Below are positions 17,758 through 27,283 of a stretch of DNA of 64,000 nt, in pieces; position 1 is the stretch's first letter; every line of letters starts with the position of its first letter. The stretch is taken from assembly GCA_946616535.1 (NCBI GenBank), contig CAMOJA010000003.1:72797-136796 (forward strand). The letters run 5' to 3'. This stretch comes from an uncultured Bacteroidales bacterium. Its GTDB lineage: Bacteria; Bacteroidota; Bacteroidia; Bacteroidales; Paludibacteraceae. Under the pieces are notes generated by a model. The model did no database searches. It was not told where the DNA came from and saw only the letters and a list, made by a program, of their open reading frames with translations. Both the position numbers and the translations under genes were made by a program.

Positions 17758-19431
17758 TTACAACTCTTTTCCTTGAAGCGTATAGAATTTGTCCCCGCGC
17801 TGAATCAGCAGTTGACCGTCGCGGAAAATCTTATAGGAACCGACACCATCCTCACGAAGAGAGGTATTCTCGATTCCTTCGGGCTCACGATAGCCATCGT
17901 CCATTGGCATCTTATGCGTTATGGCATAATGCAGATACATCTCCAGCATAGTGTAACCGCACTCATGGCGGACGTTATTATCCGGCGTCGTCGGATCGCA
18001 GCCATTCGCACTCTCCCACTCGTCCGGCATACCATCCTGGTCTGTATCTGTCAGCGCAGCTACTTGCGGATAATCATAGAAACCCTCCGCATCGGTCTCC
18101 GAATCAATCACACCTTTTTTACTTGCTTTAGAACCCGTATAGGTGTAGGTATTGTCGCGCGTCTCGCGGATGATCCGGTTCTCCACATGATCTCGCGGGA
18201 AACAACCAGCGGTATCCAGCACCGTCTGATAGGCATCAGATGCACTCTGGTATTCTGAAGCTGCATAGGCATAACTATCGAAATCATATAGCCCGTAAAC
18301 GACCGACGCATCTTCGTTACAATCCCACCACGGTGTTTGCGTATGAATCAAAGTATCCACCCGCGCTTGCTCTTTGGTATAGCCTTTGATGTTCACTGCA
18401 GACCAGTTATCATTCGTGGCATTCGGCTCGCCTTCAAAAATATTTCCGGCTACATACCATTGACTCGGACCTTTACTGGGATCTCCGTTACTACGTTTCT
18501 CATCTGCAACAAAGAAATACCGTGTATTCGTAGTATTAGGTCCTTTGATATAGTAGTTATTAACAAAATTGACTTCATGCCCGGAGTTACGACCGTTGTA
18601 ATACTTATCGTCACATGTATTCTCGCCCCCGTGACAACCGCTGCTGCCACCGAAATAATTGAAATTCACATTGTTGATATAGTCGAGATAGACGACTCTG
18701 TCATTGTTTCGCGAGCCGTTGAAGCGACAGGAACGACCGTTGTTGTGCGCCAATAAGTTATGGTGATACGATGCCGGCGAACCTCCCCACTGGCATCCGT
18801 AGCCACGCGCTCCCTTAGGATGACCGGCGCTGTATAGCCCCTCATGCACAATACAATACTGTACGGTAAAGAAATGACCGTCAAAAGTATTCATATTCTC
18901 CTCTACTGACCATCCGAAATCGCAGTGGTCAATGATAAAATGCGAACTGTTTTCTGCGCCGAAAGCATTGGTGATGATGGTGTTTCCATTCACATCTTTT
19001 TGCCCGATACGGAAACGTATATTTCGCACGATGAAGTTCTCCGAGCCGCCCAGATTAACCTTGTTATGGGTAATGACAATACCCATGCCGGGCGCAGTCT
19101 GACCGGCGATGGTGTAGTTCTTACGGTTCACGCGCAAGTCTTTGACAAGCCGGATCTCGCCGGATACCGCAAAACACACTGTTAGCGGCGTATCAGGGTG
19201 TTGTTTTAATGCCCAGCGAAGCGAACCTACGGTACTGCCCTCGGCATCATCCGCCAAGGTCGTGACATAGACTACTTTGCCACCACGACCGCCGGAAGTG
19301 TATTTACCAAATCCCTCTGCGCCGGGAAACGCCACAAGGGTATCTGGCAAAAGGCCTGCATAGATTACTAATGAACCAAGGCAGCAAACTGCTGCCATAA
19401 CGAATCGTTTGGTACGGGAGCTGTAATACAT
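17758..19431 (-). CDS. Secreted pectate lyase-like protein (PL1)
   Basis: 557 residues with an N-terminal signal peptide, then a right-handed beta-helix typical of family 1 polysaccharide lyases. The family opening AFPGAEGFGKYTSGGRGG lies at about 34-51, with GSLRWALKQ, FAVSGEI and NYTIAGQTAPGMGI. IDHCDFGWSVEEN and YHHNLLAHNNGRSCRF follow. A calcium-loop-like TDTDQDGMPDEWES near the C-terminus is followed by a short tail. It would cleave polygalacturonate or a related uronan outside the cytoplasm. The start overlaps the end of the upstream RluA gene by 64 bp; an internal Met (residue 12) is an alternative. Last gene of the nadE operon run. Confidence 0.9.
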   Translation of the reverse strand: MYYSSRTKRFVMAAVCCLGSLVIYAGLLPDTLVAFPGAEGFGKYTSGGRGGKVVYVTTLADDAEGSTVGSLRWALKQHPDTPLTVCFAVSGEIRLVKDLRVNRKNYTIAGQTAPGMGIVITHNKVNLGGSENFIVRNIRFRIGQKDVNGNTIITNAFGAENSSHFIIDHCDFGWSVEENMNTFDGHFFTVQYCIVHEGLYSAGHPKGARGYGCQWGGSPASYHHNLLAHNNGRSCRFNGSRNNDRVVYLDYINNVNFNYFGGSSGCHGGENTCDDKYYNGRNSGHEVNFVNNYYIKGPNTTNTRYFFVADEKRSNGDPSKGPSQWYVAGNIFEGEPNATNDNWSAVNIKGYTKEQARVDTLIHTQTPWWDCNEDASVVYGLYDFDSYAYAASEYQSASDAYQTVLDTAGCFPRDHVENRIIRETRDNTYTYTGSKASKKGVIDSETDAEGFYDYPQVAALTDTDQDGMPDEWESANGCDPTTPDNNVRHECGYTMLEMYLHYAITHKMPMDDGYREPEGIENTSLREDGVGSYKIFRDGQLLIQRGDKFYTLQGKEL

Positions 19432-20072
19432 ATATTTTGCTTACTTACAGGATGAATAAATTCTATTTGCCGCGCGTGGAGACAGACACCTCCATCGGGA
19501 TTAGAGCGTTTCGCGCCATATTTGAGATCTCCTTTGACCGGACAACCGATAGCCGCTAACTGGCAACGTATCTGATGATGCCGTCCGGTCTCTAAGTTCA
19601 CTTCCAAAAGCGTGTAGTGGTCGCCTTTAACAAGCGTCTTATAGGTCAACACTGCCAACTTAGCATTCTTATCCCTCCCTTGTGGGGAGGATTTGGAAGG
19701 GGTTGATATATAACTTTTGTTCTGCGCCTCGTTGCGTATGAGGTAGTTCTCCAGCCGCGCCTCGGGTACTTTCGGTGTACCTTGCACAATCGCCCAATAG
19801 GTCTTTCGAATCTGCTCGTGGCTCTTGAACATCTCATTGAGACGGGTGAGAGCCTTGGACGTACGGGCAAAGAGAACCACACCGCTTGTCGGACGGTCAA
19901 GCCGATGGGTCACGCCTAAGAATACCTCACCGGGCTTGTTGTACTTTTCTTTGATATAAGCCTTTACGGTCTCGCTCAGCGGAGTATCTCCGGTCTTGTC
20001 GCCCTGCACAATCTCGTTGCAGGTCTTGTTGACGGCAATAATATGGTTGTCTTCGTAGAGTACTTCCATCAT
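19368..20072 (-). CDS. RluA-family RNA pseudouridine synthase
   Basis: 234 residues forming just the catalytic domain, without an S4 domain. The active-site motif is THRLDRPTSGVVLFART (catalytic Asp), followed by ETGRHHQIRCQLAAIG and HARQIEFIHP. It isomerises uridine in rRNA or tRNA; the target position is not predictable. A stretch near the middle (STPSKSSPQGRDKN) is encoded by a low-complexity CCCTCC/GGGGAGG segment (about 19664-19704). That segment looks like an intergenic repeat captured in frame. The gene lies 29 bp downstream of rlmB. Confidence 0.92.
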   Translation of the reverse strand: MMEVLYEDNHIIAVNKTCNEIVQGDKTGDTPLSETVKAYIKEKYNKPGEVFLGVTHRLDRPTSGVVLFARTSKALTRLNEMFKSHEQIRKTYWAIVQGTPKVPEARLENYLIRNEAQNKSYISTPSKSSPQGRDKNAKLAVLTYKTLVKGDHYTLLEVNLETGRHHQIRCQLAAIGCPVKGDLKYGAKRSNPDGGVCLHARQIEFIHPVSKQNICITAPVPNDSLWQQFAALVH

Positions 20073-20101
20073 TTCGTCATTTAGCGAAGCGGATCATTCC
20101 A

Positions 20102-20902
20102 TCATTGACAACTCCGCTGCCGTACAGCTTCATAGATGAATACGCCTGCAGCGACGGAGACGTTCAGGCTCTCGATGACACCCGTCATCGGCAGACGCAC
20201 TTGGTTCGTACAGAGTTTCAGGTTCTCCTCATAGATACCCTTCTCCTCACTTCCCATGACGATACAGGTAGGCACGGTCATATCTACTTCCGTATAGTTT
20301 CGATCTGTATGTTCGGTGGCAGCGACAACGCGAAGACCACTTTCTTGCAGGTAACGAAGTGCATTCTGTAGATTTTCTACTTTGCAAATAGGCAAAGAAT
20401 GCAGCGCACCCGCAGATGCCTTGACCGCATCGCCGTTGATCGCCGCACTGCCTCGCGTACCTATTATCAGCGCGTGAACACCCGCGCATACGCAGGTACG
20501 TGCGATAGCTCCGAAGTTACGCACATCGGTCACGCCATCCAGCATCATTAGAAGCGGAGTCTTGCCTTCATCATAGAGGCTCTGCACAAGGCTGTCTAAT
20601 GGCGTAAACTCTATCGGACTAAGGAAAGCAATCACGCCTTGGTGGTTCTTGTCTGTAAACTGGTTGAGTTTTTCTAAGGGCACTCGTTGAATCTGCGTGC
20701 CGGTGCCTTCTAACTTAATGAGTAACTCACGGCCGATAGCCGAAGACATATCCCGGCGTACCAACACTTTGTCCAGCACTTTGCCGGCATCGATAGCTTC
20801 CATCACTGCGCGGACGCCGAAGATCATTTCTTTCTCCGGCGGACGTTTGGTGTCGTACGACTTGCGAGTCGTGGGTTTTAAAGGATGATTGGTATATTGC
20901 AT
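20102..20902 (-). CDS. rlmB: 23S rRNA 2'-O-methyltransferase, RlmB/TrmH family
   Basis: A SPOUT methyltransferase of 266 residues. It has an N-terminal substrate-binding domain (EKEMIFGVRAVMEAIDAGK) and a C-terminal knot domain. The three SAM/knot motifs are GTRGSAAINGDAVKASAGAL, VMGSEEKGI and LPMTGVIESLNVSVAAG. Members methylate a guanosine in 23S rRNA; assignment to RlmB rather than another TrmH paralogue rests on overall layout. It begins 3 bp after the dsbD stop. Confidence 0.9.
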   Translation of the reverse strand: MQYTNHPLKPTTRKSYDTKRPPEKEMIFGVRAVMEAIDAGKVLDKVLVRRDMSSAIGRELLIKLEGTGTQIQRVPLEKLNQFTDKNHQGVIAFLSPIEFTPLDSLVQSLYDEGKTPLLMMLDGVTDVRNFGAIARTCVCAGVHALIIGTRGSAAINGDAVKASAGALHSLPICKVENLQNALRYLQESGLRVVAATEHTDRNYTEVDMTVPTCIVMGSEEKGIYEENLKLCTNQVRLPMTGVIESLNVSVAAGVFIYEAVRQRSCQ

Positions 20903-20905
20903 AAT

Positions 20906-22519
20906 TTAGTATTTTAGCCAGTTAATAAATTCCATAGGATCGGTGGTAAACGCCATCGGCTCAGCTACTTGCGTACCATACGCATCAAGTTGGACGTAGT
21001 ACGGCTGCGCATTCGAGCCGAACTGCTCGCGCTGAATGGCAGAGTTACGATCCCCTATTCCGTCGCGTTTGTCATCGACGAAAAGCTCAATGAAGACGTA
21101 GTTCTGCAGACGGGCCTTGACGGAATCGTTATCCAGGACGTATGCCTCCATCTTACGGCAGTTCACACAGCCGTAACCCGTAAAATCAATGATCACCGGT
21201 TTGCCCGTTTGCCGTGCGTACGCTAAACCCTCTTCGTAGTCATTAAAGACCTCTCTGCCCTCTATCTCCATCGGCGGCGCAAAAGCGCTGATAGCTTTCA
21301 CGGGCGCGCCGCGAAGACCCGGTACCAGGTAAAACGCAAAGGCCAGGGATGGGATGATCACGATCGCACGGATGATTTTACGTGGGGTCGATACGCTCCA
21401 TATATCCCATATAAGATAGATTCCTATGCCCAGGAAGCAAACGATCCATATCGCAATAAAGAGCCATCTCGGCAGTATACCCCACCCGTACGCCATGTCT
21501 GCCACGGAGAGGAACTTGAGCGAGAGCGCCAACTCAAGGAACGCCAACACCACTTTGAAACTCGTCATCCAATCGCCGGATTTCGGTGCTTGTTTGAGCC
21601 ATTCAGGGAACATCGCAAACAGCGAGAACGGCAGCGCCAGCGCAATCGCAAAGCCTAACATGCCCATCGTCGGTGCTAAGAGGCTGTGTCCGGCTGCTTC
21701 CACCAGCAACGTCCCGATGATCGGTCCCGTACAAGAAAAGCTCACGATGACCAGCGTGAAAGCCATCAGCAGAATACTGAGGAAACCGCCTGTCGAACGG
21801 GCTTTGTTATCGAGCGCCGTGGACCAGCTGTCCGGCAGCGTGATCTCAAAGAGCCCGAAGAACGAGAGCGCAAAAACAACGAGTATCAGGAAGAACACGA
21901 TATTCACTACCGCGTTGGTACTCAAATCATTCAACGCCGACGCTCCAAAAAGGATCGTCACCAAGAGGCCGAGCCCCACATAGAGAATAACAATGCTCAA
22001 ACCGTATAGGACAGCATCTTTAAGTCCGCCGCCTTTCTTCAGGAAGAAGCTCACCGTCATCGGAATGATCGGCCACACGCAAGGCGTGAAGATAGCCAAC
22101 AATCCTCCCAAGAGTCCCAGCAGGAAAATCCGGAGGAGATCGGCTACGCCTGACAGACCACTTTCGCTGACAGACCGCTCCGCTGACAGATCGTCCTTCG
22201 GACTGACAGATTCATACTCCCAGATTTCCGGAGCGGTACACATGACGTCATTGCAGGCATTGAAGCGTATCGGTGCCAAATCGGTCTTGGCGACGGTCAT
22301 GGAGAAAGAATCCTTGAACTCCTGGGTAAACATAAACTCCCCCATCTCCAGAATCGACATGTGCCATCCGGGCTCCACTACGGCACGCAGCCGCACACTG
22401 TCACCCACTTCTTCGCCGCTCCATTTCACAGGTTGTACCAACTGCGCGAACAGCGGATTAAAGACCGCTGCGCTAAAAGACAAGAGACAAAAGACTAATA
22501 TAGTTACTATTCGTTTCAT
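20906..22519 (-). CDS. dsbD: Thiol:disulfide interchange protein DsbD
   Basis: An inner-membrane electron conduit that passes reducing equivalents from cytosolic thioredoxin to periplasmic proteins. The 537 residues comprise a signal peptide, an N-terminal beta-sandwich (about 25-115), and a multi-pass membrane domain (about 130-400) with CVWPIIPMTVSFFLKKGGG and FSCTGPIIG. A C-terminal thioredoxin-like domain carries YGCVNCRKME. A linker between the first domain and the membrane part (about residues 103-124) is made by four CTGACAGA units. Its ATG overlaps the hpt stop by 4 bp. Confidence 0.94.
   Translation of the reverse strand: MKRIVTILVFCLLSFSAAVFNPLFAQLVQPVKWSGEEVGDSVRLRAVVEPGWHMSILEMGEFMFTQEFKDSFSMTVAKTDLAPIRFNACNDVMCTAPEIWEYESVSPKDDLSAERSVSESGLSGVADLLRIFLLGLLGGLLAIFTPCVWPIIPMTVSFFLKKGGGLKDAVLYGLSIVILYVGLGLLVTILFGASALNDLSTNAVVNIVFFLILVVFALSFFGLFEITLPDSWSTALDNKARSTGGFLSILLMAFTLVIVSFSCTGPIIGTLLVEAAGHSLLAPTMGMLGFAIALALPFSLFAMFPEWLKQAPKSGDWMTSFKVVLAFLELALSLKFLSVADMAYGWGILPRWLFIAIWIVCFLGIGIYLIWDIWSVSTPRKIIRAIVIIPSLAFAFYLVPGLRGAPVKAISAFAPPMEIEGREVFNDYEEGLAYARQTGKPVIIDFTGYGCVNCRKMEAYVLDNDSVKARLQNYVFIELFVDDKRDGIGDRNSAIQREQFGSNAQPYYVQLDAYGTQVAEPMAFTTDPMEFINWLKY
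22150..22210. repeat. Intragenic CTGACAGA repeat in dsbD
   Basis: Four plus-strand CTGACAGA units at 22150, 22167, 22183 and 22203 lie antisense to the gene and encode the linker SVSPKDDLSAERSVSESGLS. The last 24 bp match the repeat at 27580-27618 (opposite strand) at 22 positions. Confidence 0.85.
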
Positions 22520-23052
22520 TTGGTTGCTTTATATATCTCCGGTAAGTTACGAGCTAAGCCGTCCAAATCCAGACCATAACCGATCACAAACTCCTTGGTA
22601 ATCTCCGCTCCGTAGTAATCCGGGCGGGCATCTTCGTACAGTAATTGTTCGGGCTTGAACAGCAACGCTGCGAGCGCTATCGATGCGGGTTGTTCCCGCT
22701 CAAGACGTTGTTTGAAAGCATGCATCGTCAGACCGGAATCGATGATATCTTCAATGATGATGACGTCTTTTCCGCGGATATCTGCATTGAGCGCCAACAC
22801 TTCCTCCACCTTGCCGCAAGACGCCATTCCTTGATACGAACTGAGTTGCACAAACGACATCGTGCAATCCATCGGCAGGGCGCGCAGAAGGTCGGTGGCA
22901 AAGAACACAGAGCCCTTGAGCACACAGATGAAATGCGGTTGTTTGCCGGCGTAGTCAGCGGCAATCCGCTGCGCTATGTTATTCACTATTTGCGCAATCT
23001 GAGCCTTGGTAAAGAGCGGTTCAAAAGTTATACCTTGATAAGAAACAGACAT
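22516..23052 (-). CDS. hpt: Hypoxanthine phosphoribosyltransferase
   Basis: A purine-salvage enzyme converting hypoxanthine or guanine plus PRPP to IMP or GMP. 178 residues from the chosen start MSVSYQGITF, which lies just after the murA stop; the longer frame would overlap murA. The PRPP-binding motif VIIIEDIIDSGLTM is present, as are ICVLKGSVFFATDL and the C-terminal FVIGYGLD. It lies in the minus-strand nadE-murB-murA-hpt-dsbD run. Confidence 0.95.
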   Translation of the reverse strand: MSVSYQGITFEPLFTKAQIAQIVNNIAQRIAADYAGKQPHFICVLKGSVFFATDLLRALPMDCTMSFVQLSSYQGMASCGKVEEVLALNADIRGKDVIIIEDIIDSGLTMHAFKQRLEREQPASIALAALLFKPEQLLYEDARPDYYGAEITKEFVIGYGLDLDGLARNLPEIYKATK

Positions 23053-23069
23053 AATTATAAGTGTTTGAG

Positions 23070-24377
23070 TTAATCTTCTCGTTTGATACAAGCGCCGATG
23101 GCATTGAGGCGGTGCTCGATATCTTCGTAGCCGCGGTCAATCTGGTCGATATGGTCTATCTTACTGGTGCCATCCGCACTCATGGCGGCAATCAGCATCG
23201 CTATACCCGCACGGATATCCGGGCTGGTCATGTTGTTTCGTTTGAGTTGGCGCTCGTGGTTATGCCCCACCACAACCGCTCTGTGCGGGTCGCAAAGAAT
23301 AATCTGCGCGCCCATGTCTATCAGTTTATCGACGAAGAACAAGCGGCTTTCGAACATCTTCTGGTGAATCAAAACAGAGCCCTTCGCTTGTGTTGCCACC
23401 ACTAAAAGTACAGATAACAAGTCCGGCGTCAGACCCGGCCATGGAGCATCAGCAATGGTAAGGATGGAGCCATCGAGGAACGATTCGATCTGGTAATGTT
23501 CCTGCGCAGGAATAACGAGGTCGTCGCCTTCTTCGTCAATACGGATTCCCAGACGGCGGAAGGCATCGGGGATGATGCCCAAGTCTTTGATACCTGCATT
23601 TTTGATGCGTAGTTCGGAGCCGGTGATGGCCGCCATGCCGATGAACGAGCCCACCTCAATCATATCCGGCAGGAGTTTATGTTGCGCGCCGTGAAGTTCT
23701 TTGACGCCCTCAATTGTCAGGAGGTTCGACCCCACTCCGCTGATTTTTGCGCCCATGTTATTCAGGAGCCGGCAGAGTTGCTGCACGTACGGTTCACAAG
23801 CGGCGTTGTAGATCGTGGTGGTTCCTTTTGCCAGAACCGACGCCATGATAATATTTGCCGTTCCGGTGACAGACGCTTCGTCGAGCAGCATGTACGTACC
23901 TTGAAGGTGCTTGCCCTCAAAACGGTAAGCCAGTAGTTCCTGGTCGTATTCGAACGTCGCGCCGAGGTTCACCATGCCCTGAAAATGCGTATCCAGACGC
24001 CGGCGGCCTATCTTGTCTCCGCCGGGCTTGGCGTATGTCACTTCGCCTAATCGCGCCAAAAGCGGACCAATCAACATAACCGAACCGCGAAGTTTGTTGC
24101 ATTTCTTGAGGAAATCCGCACTCCTAAGATAAGCCGTGTCGAGGTTTGCCGCCGTGAAGGCAAATTTGCCTTTCGCCAACTTCTCCACGGTCACGCCTAT
24201 CGAACCGAGCAGGTCGATGAGGTTATTGACGTCCAGGATATTCGGCAGGTTGTCGATTACGACCGTCTCTTTGGTCAGGAGCACGGCACAAAGGACTTGC
24301 AACGCCTCGTTTTTTGCGCCTTGCGGGGTGATAGAACCATGGAGTTTATGTCCGCCTTCGACGATAAATGATGCCAT
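23070..24377 (-). CDS. murA: UDP-N-acetylglucosamine 1-carboxyvinyltransferase (MurA)
   Basis: This enzyme performs the first committed step of peptidoglycan synthesis, adding enolpyruvate from PEP to UDP-GlcNAc. 435 residues, two-domain EPT fold: GGHKLHGSITPQGAKNEAL at the start, GSVMLIGPLLARLGEV, and DGSILTIADAPWPGLTPDL. The catalytic loop reads AKPGGDKIGRRRLDTH with Asp121 where most MurA enzymes have the fosfomycin-reactive Cys. It is followed closely by hpt and preceded by murB, which supplies the next pathway step. Confidence 0.96.
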   Translation of the reverse strand: MASFIVEGGHKLHGSITPQGAKNEALQVLCAVLLTKETVVIDNLPNILDVNNLIDLLGSIGVTVEKLAKGKFAFTAANLDTAYLRSADFLKKCNKLRGSVMLIGPLLARLGEVTYAKPGGDKIGRRRLDTHFQGMVNLGATFEYDQELLAYRFEGKHLQGTYMLLDEASVTGTANIIMASVLAKGTTTIYNAACEPYVQQLCRLLNNMGAKISGVGSNLLTIEGVKELHGAQHKLLPDMIEVGSFIGMAAITGSELRIKNAGIKDLGIIPDAFRRLGIRIDEEGDDLVIPAQEHYQIESFLDGSILTIADAPWPGLTPDLLSVLLVVATQAKGSVLIHQKMFESRLFFVDKLIDMGAQIILCDPHRAVVVGHNHERQLKRNNMTSPDIRAGIAMLIAAMSADGTSKIDHIDQIDRGYEDIEHRLNAIGACIKRED

Positions 24378-24380
24378 TTA

Positions 24381-24420
24381 TGAATTAAAAATTAAAAATT
24401 ACGAATTAAAAATTATATGT
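24381..24420. repeat. AT-rich heptameric repeat between murB and murA
   Basis: Several AATTAAA-type units in tandem fill the murB-murA junction and run into the murB stop. Similar short intergenic fillers (AATTATC/AATTGTC types) occur at 53689-53735 and 59468-59498. Confidence 0.6.
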
Positions 24421-25342
24421 AGTTTACCTCCGGGTGAATATCGATGCCGAATTTCTCTTTGACGCTCGCGCTGACTTGCGCTGCAAGGGCGATGATTTCG
24501 TCCGGCGTGGCGTGGTTGGCGTTGACGATGACCAGCGGTTGTTTGGGCCACACCTGCGCGCCGCCAAGCGTCTTTCCTTTCCATCCGCATTGCTCGATCA
24601 GCCACGCAGCAGGAATCTTCACACCTTGAGGGGAAGGGAAATTAGGCATGTCGGGATAGAGTTTGAGGAGTTCATTTGCTTTCTCTTCGGGCACGAAAGG
24701 ATTCATGAAGAACGAACCCGCGGAACCCACTTCGCCGACCGTCGGCAGCTTCGCCATGCGGGTCTGGATGATCTCCTCGCGGGTCTTGGTCGCGTCACCG
24801 GGTTTTACTTTATAGACCACCGACGTGACGATATATCTGCCTTTGAGCTCATGCTTGAAAGCGCTGTCGCGATAACCGAACCGGCATTCCTCATTGCTGA
24901 ACACGCGCTCCTCCAAGGTCTCGACATCTAATGTATTCACCCGCAGGATCACATCTTTCGCTTCCACGCCGTACGCGCCGACGTTCTGTACCGCCGAGGC
25001 ACCCACTTCGCCGGGAATGAGACTCAGTTTCTCCAATCCGCTATAGCCCATATCGGTCAGTTGGGCAATCATATCGTCGAGCCGCAAACCATTCTGCGCC
25101 TCGACTGTCTCGTCGTCCAAGAACCGCGCACGAGCCATCCCGGAATGCAGGATCACGCCGTCAAAATCTTTCGTAAAGAGCAGATTTGATCCCTGCCCGA
25201 TATGCAAAATTCGTTCGCCCTTATGCATTTTTAGCGCCTCGCGCAATTCGTCCAGCGAGTAGTACTCGATGAACAGTTTTGCTTTAGCGTCGATGCCGAA
25301 GGTGTTATACGGCAGAAGGGATATATTAGATACAACACGCAT
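24413..25342 (-). CDS. murB: UDP-N-acetylenolpyruvoylglucosamine reductase (MurB)
   Basis: A FAD-dependent enzyme that reduces the MurA product to UDP-MurNAc. 309 residues from MRVVSNISLLPYNTFGIDAKA; an ATG 42 bp further upstream would lie deeper in nadE. Motifs: GQGSNLLFTKDFDG, IPGEVGASAVQNVGAYGVE (FAD site), GSAGSFFMNPF (catalytic Ser) and the terminal HPEVNYI with its Glu. The start overlaps the end of nadE by 17 bp. Confidence 0.95.
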   Translation of the reverse strand: MRVVSNISLLPYNTFGIDAKAKLFIEYYSLDELREALKMHKGERILHIGQGSNLLFTKDFDGVILHSGMARARFLDDETVEAQNGLRLDDMIAQLTDMGYSGLEKLSLIPGEVGASAVQNVGAYGVEAKDVILRVNTLDVETLEERVFSNEECRFGYRDSAFKHELKGRYIVTSVVYKVKPGDATKTREEIIQTRMAKLPTVGEVGSAGSFFMNPFVPEEKANELLKLYPDMPNFPSPQGVKIPAAWLIEQCGWKGKTLGGAQVWPKQPLVIVNANHATPDEIIALAAQVSASVKEKFGIDIHPEVNYI

Positions 25343-27257
25343 CGCTCGGCATTCTCCAATCGCCCCTTGGGGACAGTGAAACATTTACTACTTTCGGTCC
25401 GTCGGGCATCGCGGAACGCTTGAACTGCTGCGTACAGAAACGCCGCATAAAGGTGTTGAGCCATTTCTCGATGGTCGCCTCGTCATATTGGTCTTCAAAG
25501 GCCTGGCACGCCATGTATTTGATTTTCTCGCGGGTGAAACCGAATCGCATGAAATAGTACAGGAAGAAATCATGCAGCTCGTACGGCCCCACTTTATCCT
25601 CGGTCTTCTGCGCGATCTCTCCGTTCTCGTCGGTGGGCAGCAGTTCCGGAGAAACCGGTGTCTCTACCACGTCGAGCAGGATAGAACGCAGCGGTTCGCC
25701 GTAGAGATTCTCTGCCGCATATCTGACCAGATACTTCACCAGCGTCTTCGGGATACCTGCATTGATGCCGTACATCGACATCTGATCGCCGTTGTAGGTA
25801 CACCATCCGAGTGCTAACTCGCTCAGATCGCCTGTCCCGACCACAATGCCGTTCAGTTCGTTCGCCAGATCCATGAGGATCATCGTCCGCACACGCGCTT
25901 GCGCATTCTCGTACGTCGCGTCGCGTACGTCCATGTCGTGACCTATGTCATTCAGATGCTGCGTCGTCACCTCGCAGATGGATATCTCGCGGTGGGTGAT
26001 TCCGAGTTCTTCCATGAGTTGCAACGCGTTCTGGTAGGTCCTGTCCGAAGTGCCGAATCCCGGCATCGTGACGCCCACAACGCGGCTGCGGTCATAGCCC
26101 AGCAGATCGGCTGTCTGCACGCAAACCAACAACGCTAACGTACTGTCCAGACCGCCGGAGATACCGATTACCACGGTCTCGGAGCGGGTATGTTCCCATC
26201 GCCGCGCAAGGGCAGATGTCTGTATAGAGAACACGTCCATGCAGTACTGGTCTTCCTTGTCTTTCTTGGGCAAGAAGGGTGACGGCGAGAAGGTGCGATG
26301 GATCGGTTCGGTAATATCTTCCTCCCGCTCGATAGGCGCCACGTTGATATGGCGGTAATGGCCGGCTTTGTCCTTCGTGAAGTTCGTATTACGCTGCCTG
26401 TCGGTACGCAAACGCTCGATATCGATCTCTTGAATAATCATCGTGTTCTCGCGTTGGAACCGTTCGCCCGTGGTCAGGATATCACCGTTCTCCGCGATAT
26501 ACGTACTACCGGAGAACACGACATCGGTCGTCGATTCGCCCACGCCCGAAGAGGTATAGACATAGCCGCAGTGGACGCGTGCCGACTGCTGTTTGATCAT
26601 CTGTTTGCGGAAGATATGTTTGCCGATGATGCAGTTTGAGGAGGAGAGGTTGAAGATGATCTCGGCTCCCTGGATAGCCAGCTGAGTGGATGGCGGCAGC
26701 GGAGACCAGAGGTCCTCACATATCTCGATTCCAAACGTATAATTGCGGGTACAGAACAACAGATCCGTTCCAAACGGCACTTCCCCGCTCCATATCTCTA
26801 TCTTCGGGATCCTCGGAGCAATGCCGCCCGGCGTATATTCGCGTGCCGCACGGCCCGAAGTGAACCACCGCTTCTCGTAGAACTCGCCCGTGTTCGGCAG
26901 ATTCACCTTCGGCACAACGCCCATCACCTCGCCGTCTGTCATCACAAAAGCGCAGTTGAACAGGTCGTTATCCACCGGCAGCGGCGCGCCCACTAACACG
27001 ATGATCGCTTTGCCGCGGGTGTAGTCGCATATTGCTTCCAGCTCCCGCATGCAGCTCTGTTGCAGCTGTTGCGTGAAGAACAAATCCGCGCAGGTATAGC
27101 CCGTCACCGTCAGTTCCGGAAAACAGATCACCTCCACTCCCTGCTCTATCGCCTCGTCAATCTGAACTTTCACCTGCTCCGCATTGTAGCGGCAATCCGC
27201 CACGCGCATCGTCGGCACAGCGGCCGCCACACGCACAAATCCAAAATTGCTGTTCAT
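25326..27257 (-). CDS. nadE: Glutamine-dependent NAD+ synthetase
   Basis: The last step of NAD biosynthesis, amidating nicotinate adenine dinucleotide. 643 residues. The N-terminal nitrilase-type glutaminase (about 1-290) shows CFPELTVTGY (Glu), VPKVNLPNTGEFYEKRWF (Lys) and GIEICEDLW (Cys). The C-terminal synthetase shows the P-loop GISGGLDSTLALLV and GTGDLSELALGWCTYNGD. It is the first gene of the minus-strand operon running to about 17.8 kb. Confidence 0.97.
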   Translation of the reverse strand: MNSNFGFVRVAAAVPTMRVADCRYNAEQVKVQIDEAIEQGVEVICFPELTVTGYTCADLFFTQQLQQSCMRELEAICDYTRGKAIIVLVGAPLPVDNDLFNCAFVMTDGEVMGVVPKVNLPNTGEFYEKRWFTSGRAAREYTPGGIAPRIPKIEIWSGEVPFGTDLLFCTRNYTFGIEICEDLWSPLPPSTQLAIQGAEIIFNLSSSNCIIGKHIFRKQMIKQQSARVHCGYVYTSSGVGESTTDVVFSGSTYIAENGDILTTGERFQRENTMIIQEIDIERLRTDRQRNTNFTKDKAGHYRHINVAPIEREEDITEPIHRTFSPSPFLPKKDKEDQYCMDVFSIQTSALARRWEHTRSETVVIGISGGLDSTLALLVCVQTADLLGYDRSRVVGVTMPGFGTSDRTYQNALQLMEELGITHREISICEVTTQHLNDIGHDMDVRDATYENAQARVRTMILMDLANELNGIVVGTGDLSELALGWCTYNGDQMSMYGINAGIPKTLVKYLVRYAAENLYGEPLRSILLDVVETPVSPELLPTDENGEIAQKTEDKVGPYELHDFFLYYFMRFGFTREKIKYMACQAFEDQYDEATIEKWLNTFMRRFCTQQFKRSAMPDGPKVVNVSLSPRGDWRMPSDACCI

Positions 27258-27283
27258 AAATTCATTTATACATTTTTAGCGCA

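Noticed and set aside
23861..23890. GTGACAGACGCTTCG inside murA as another CTGACAGA-family copy
   Set aside because: It encodes the conserved EASVTGTAN motif of MurA, so the likeness is coincidental.
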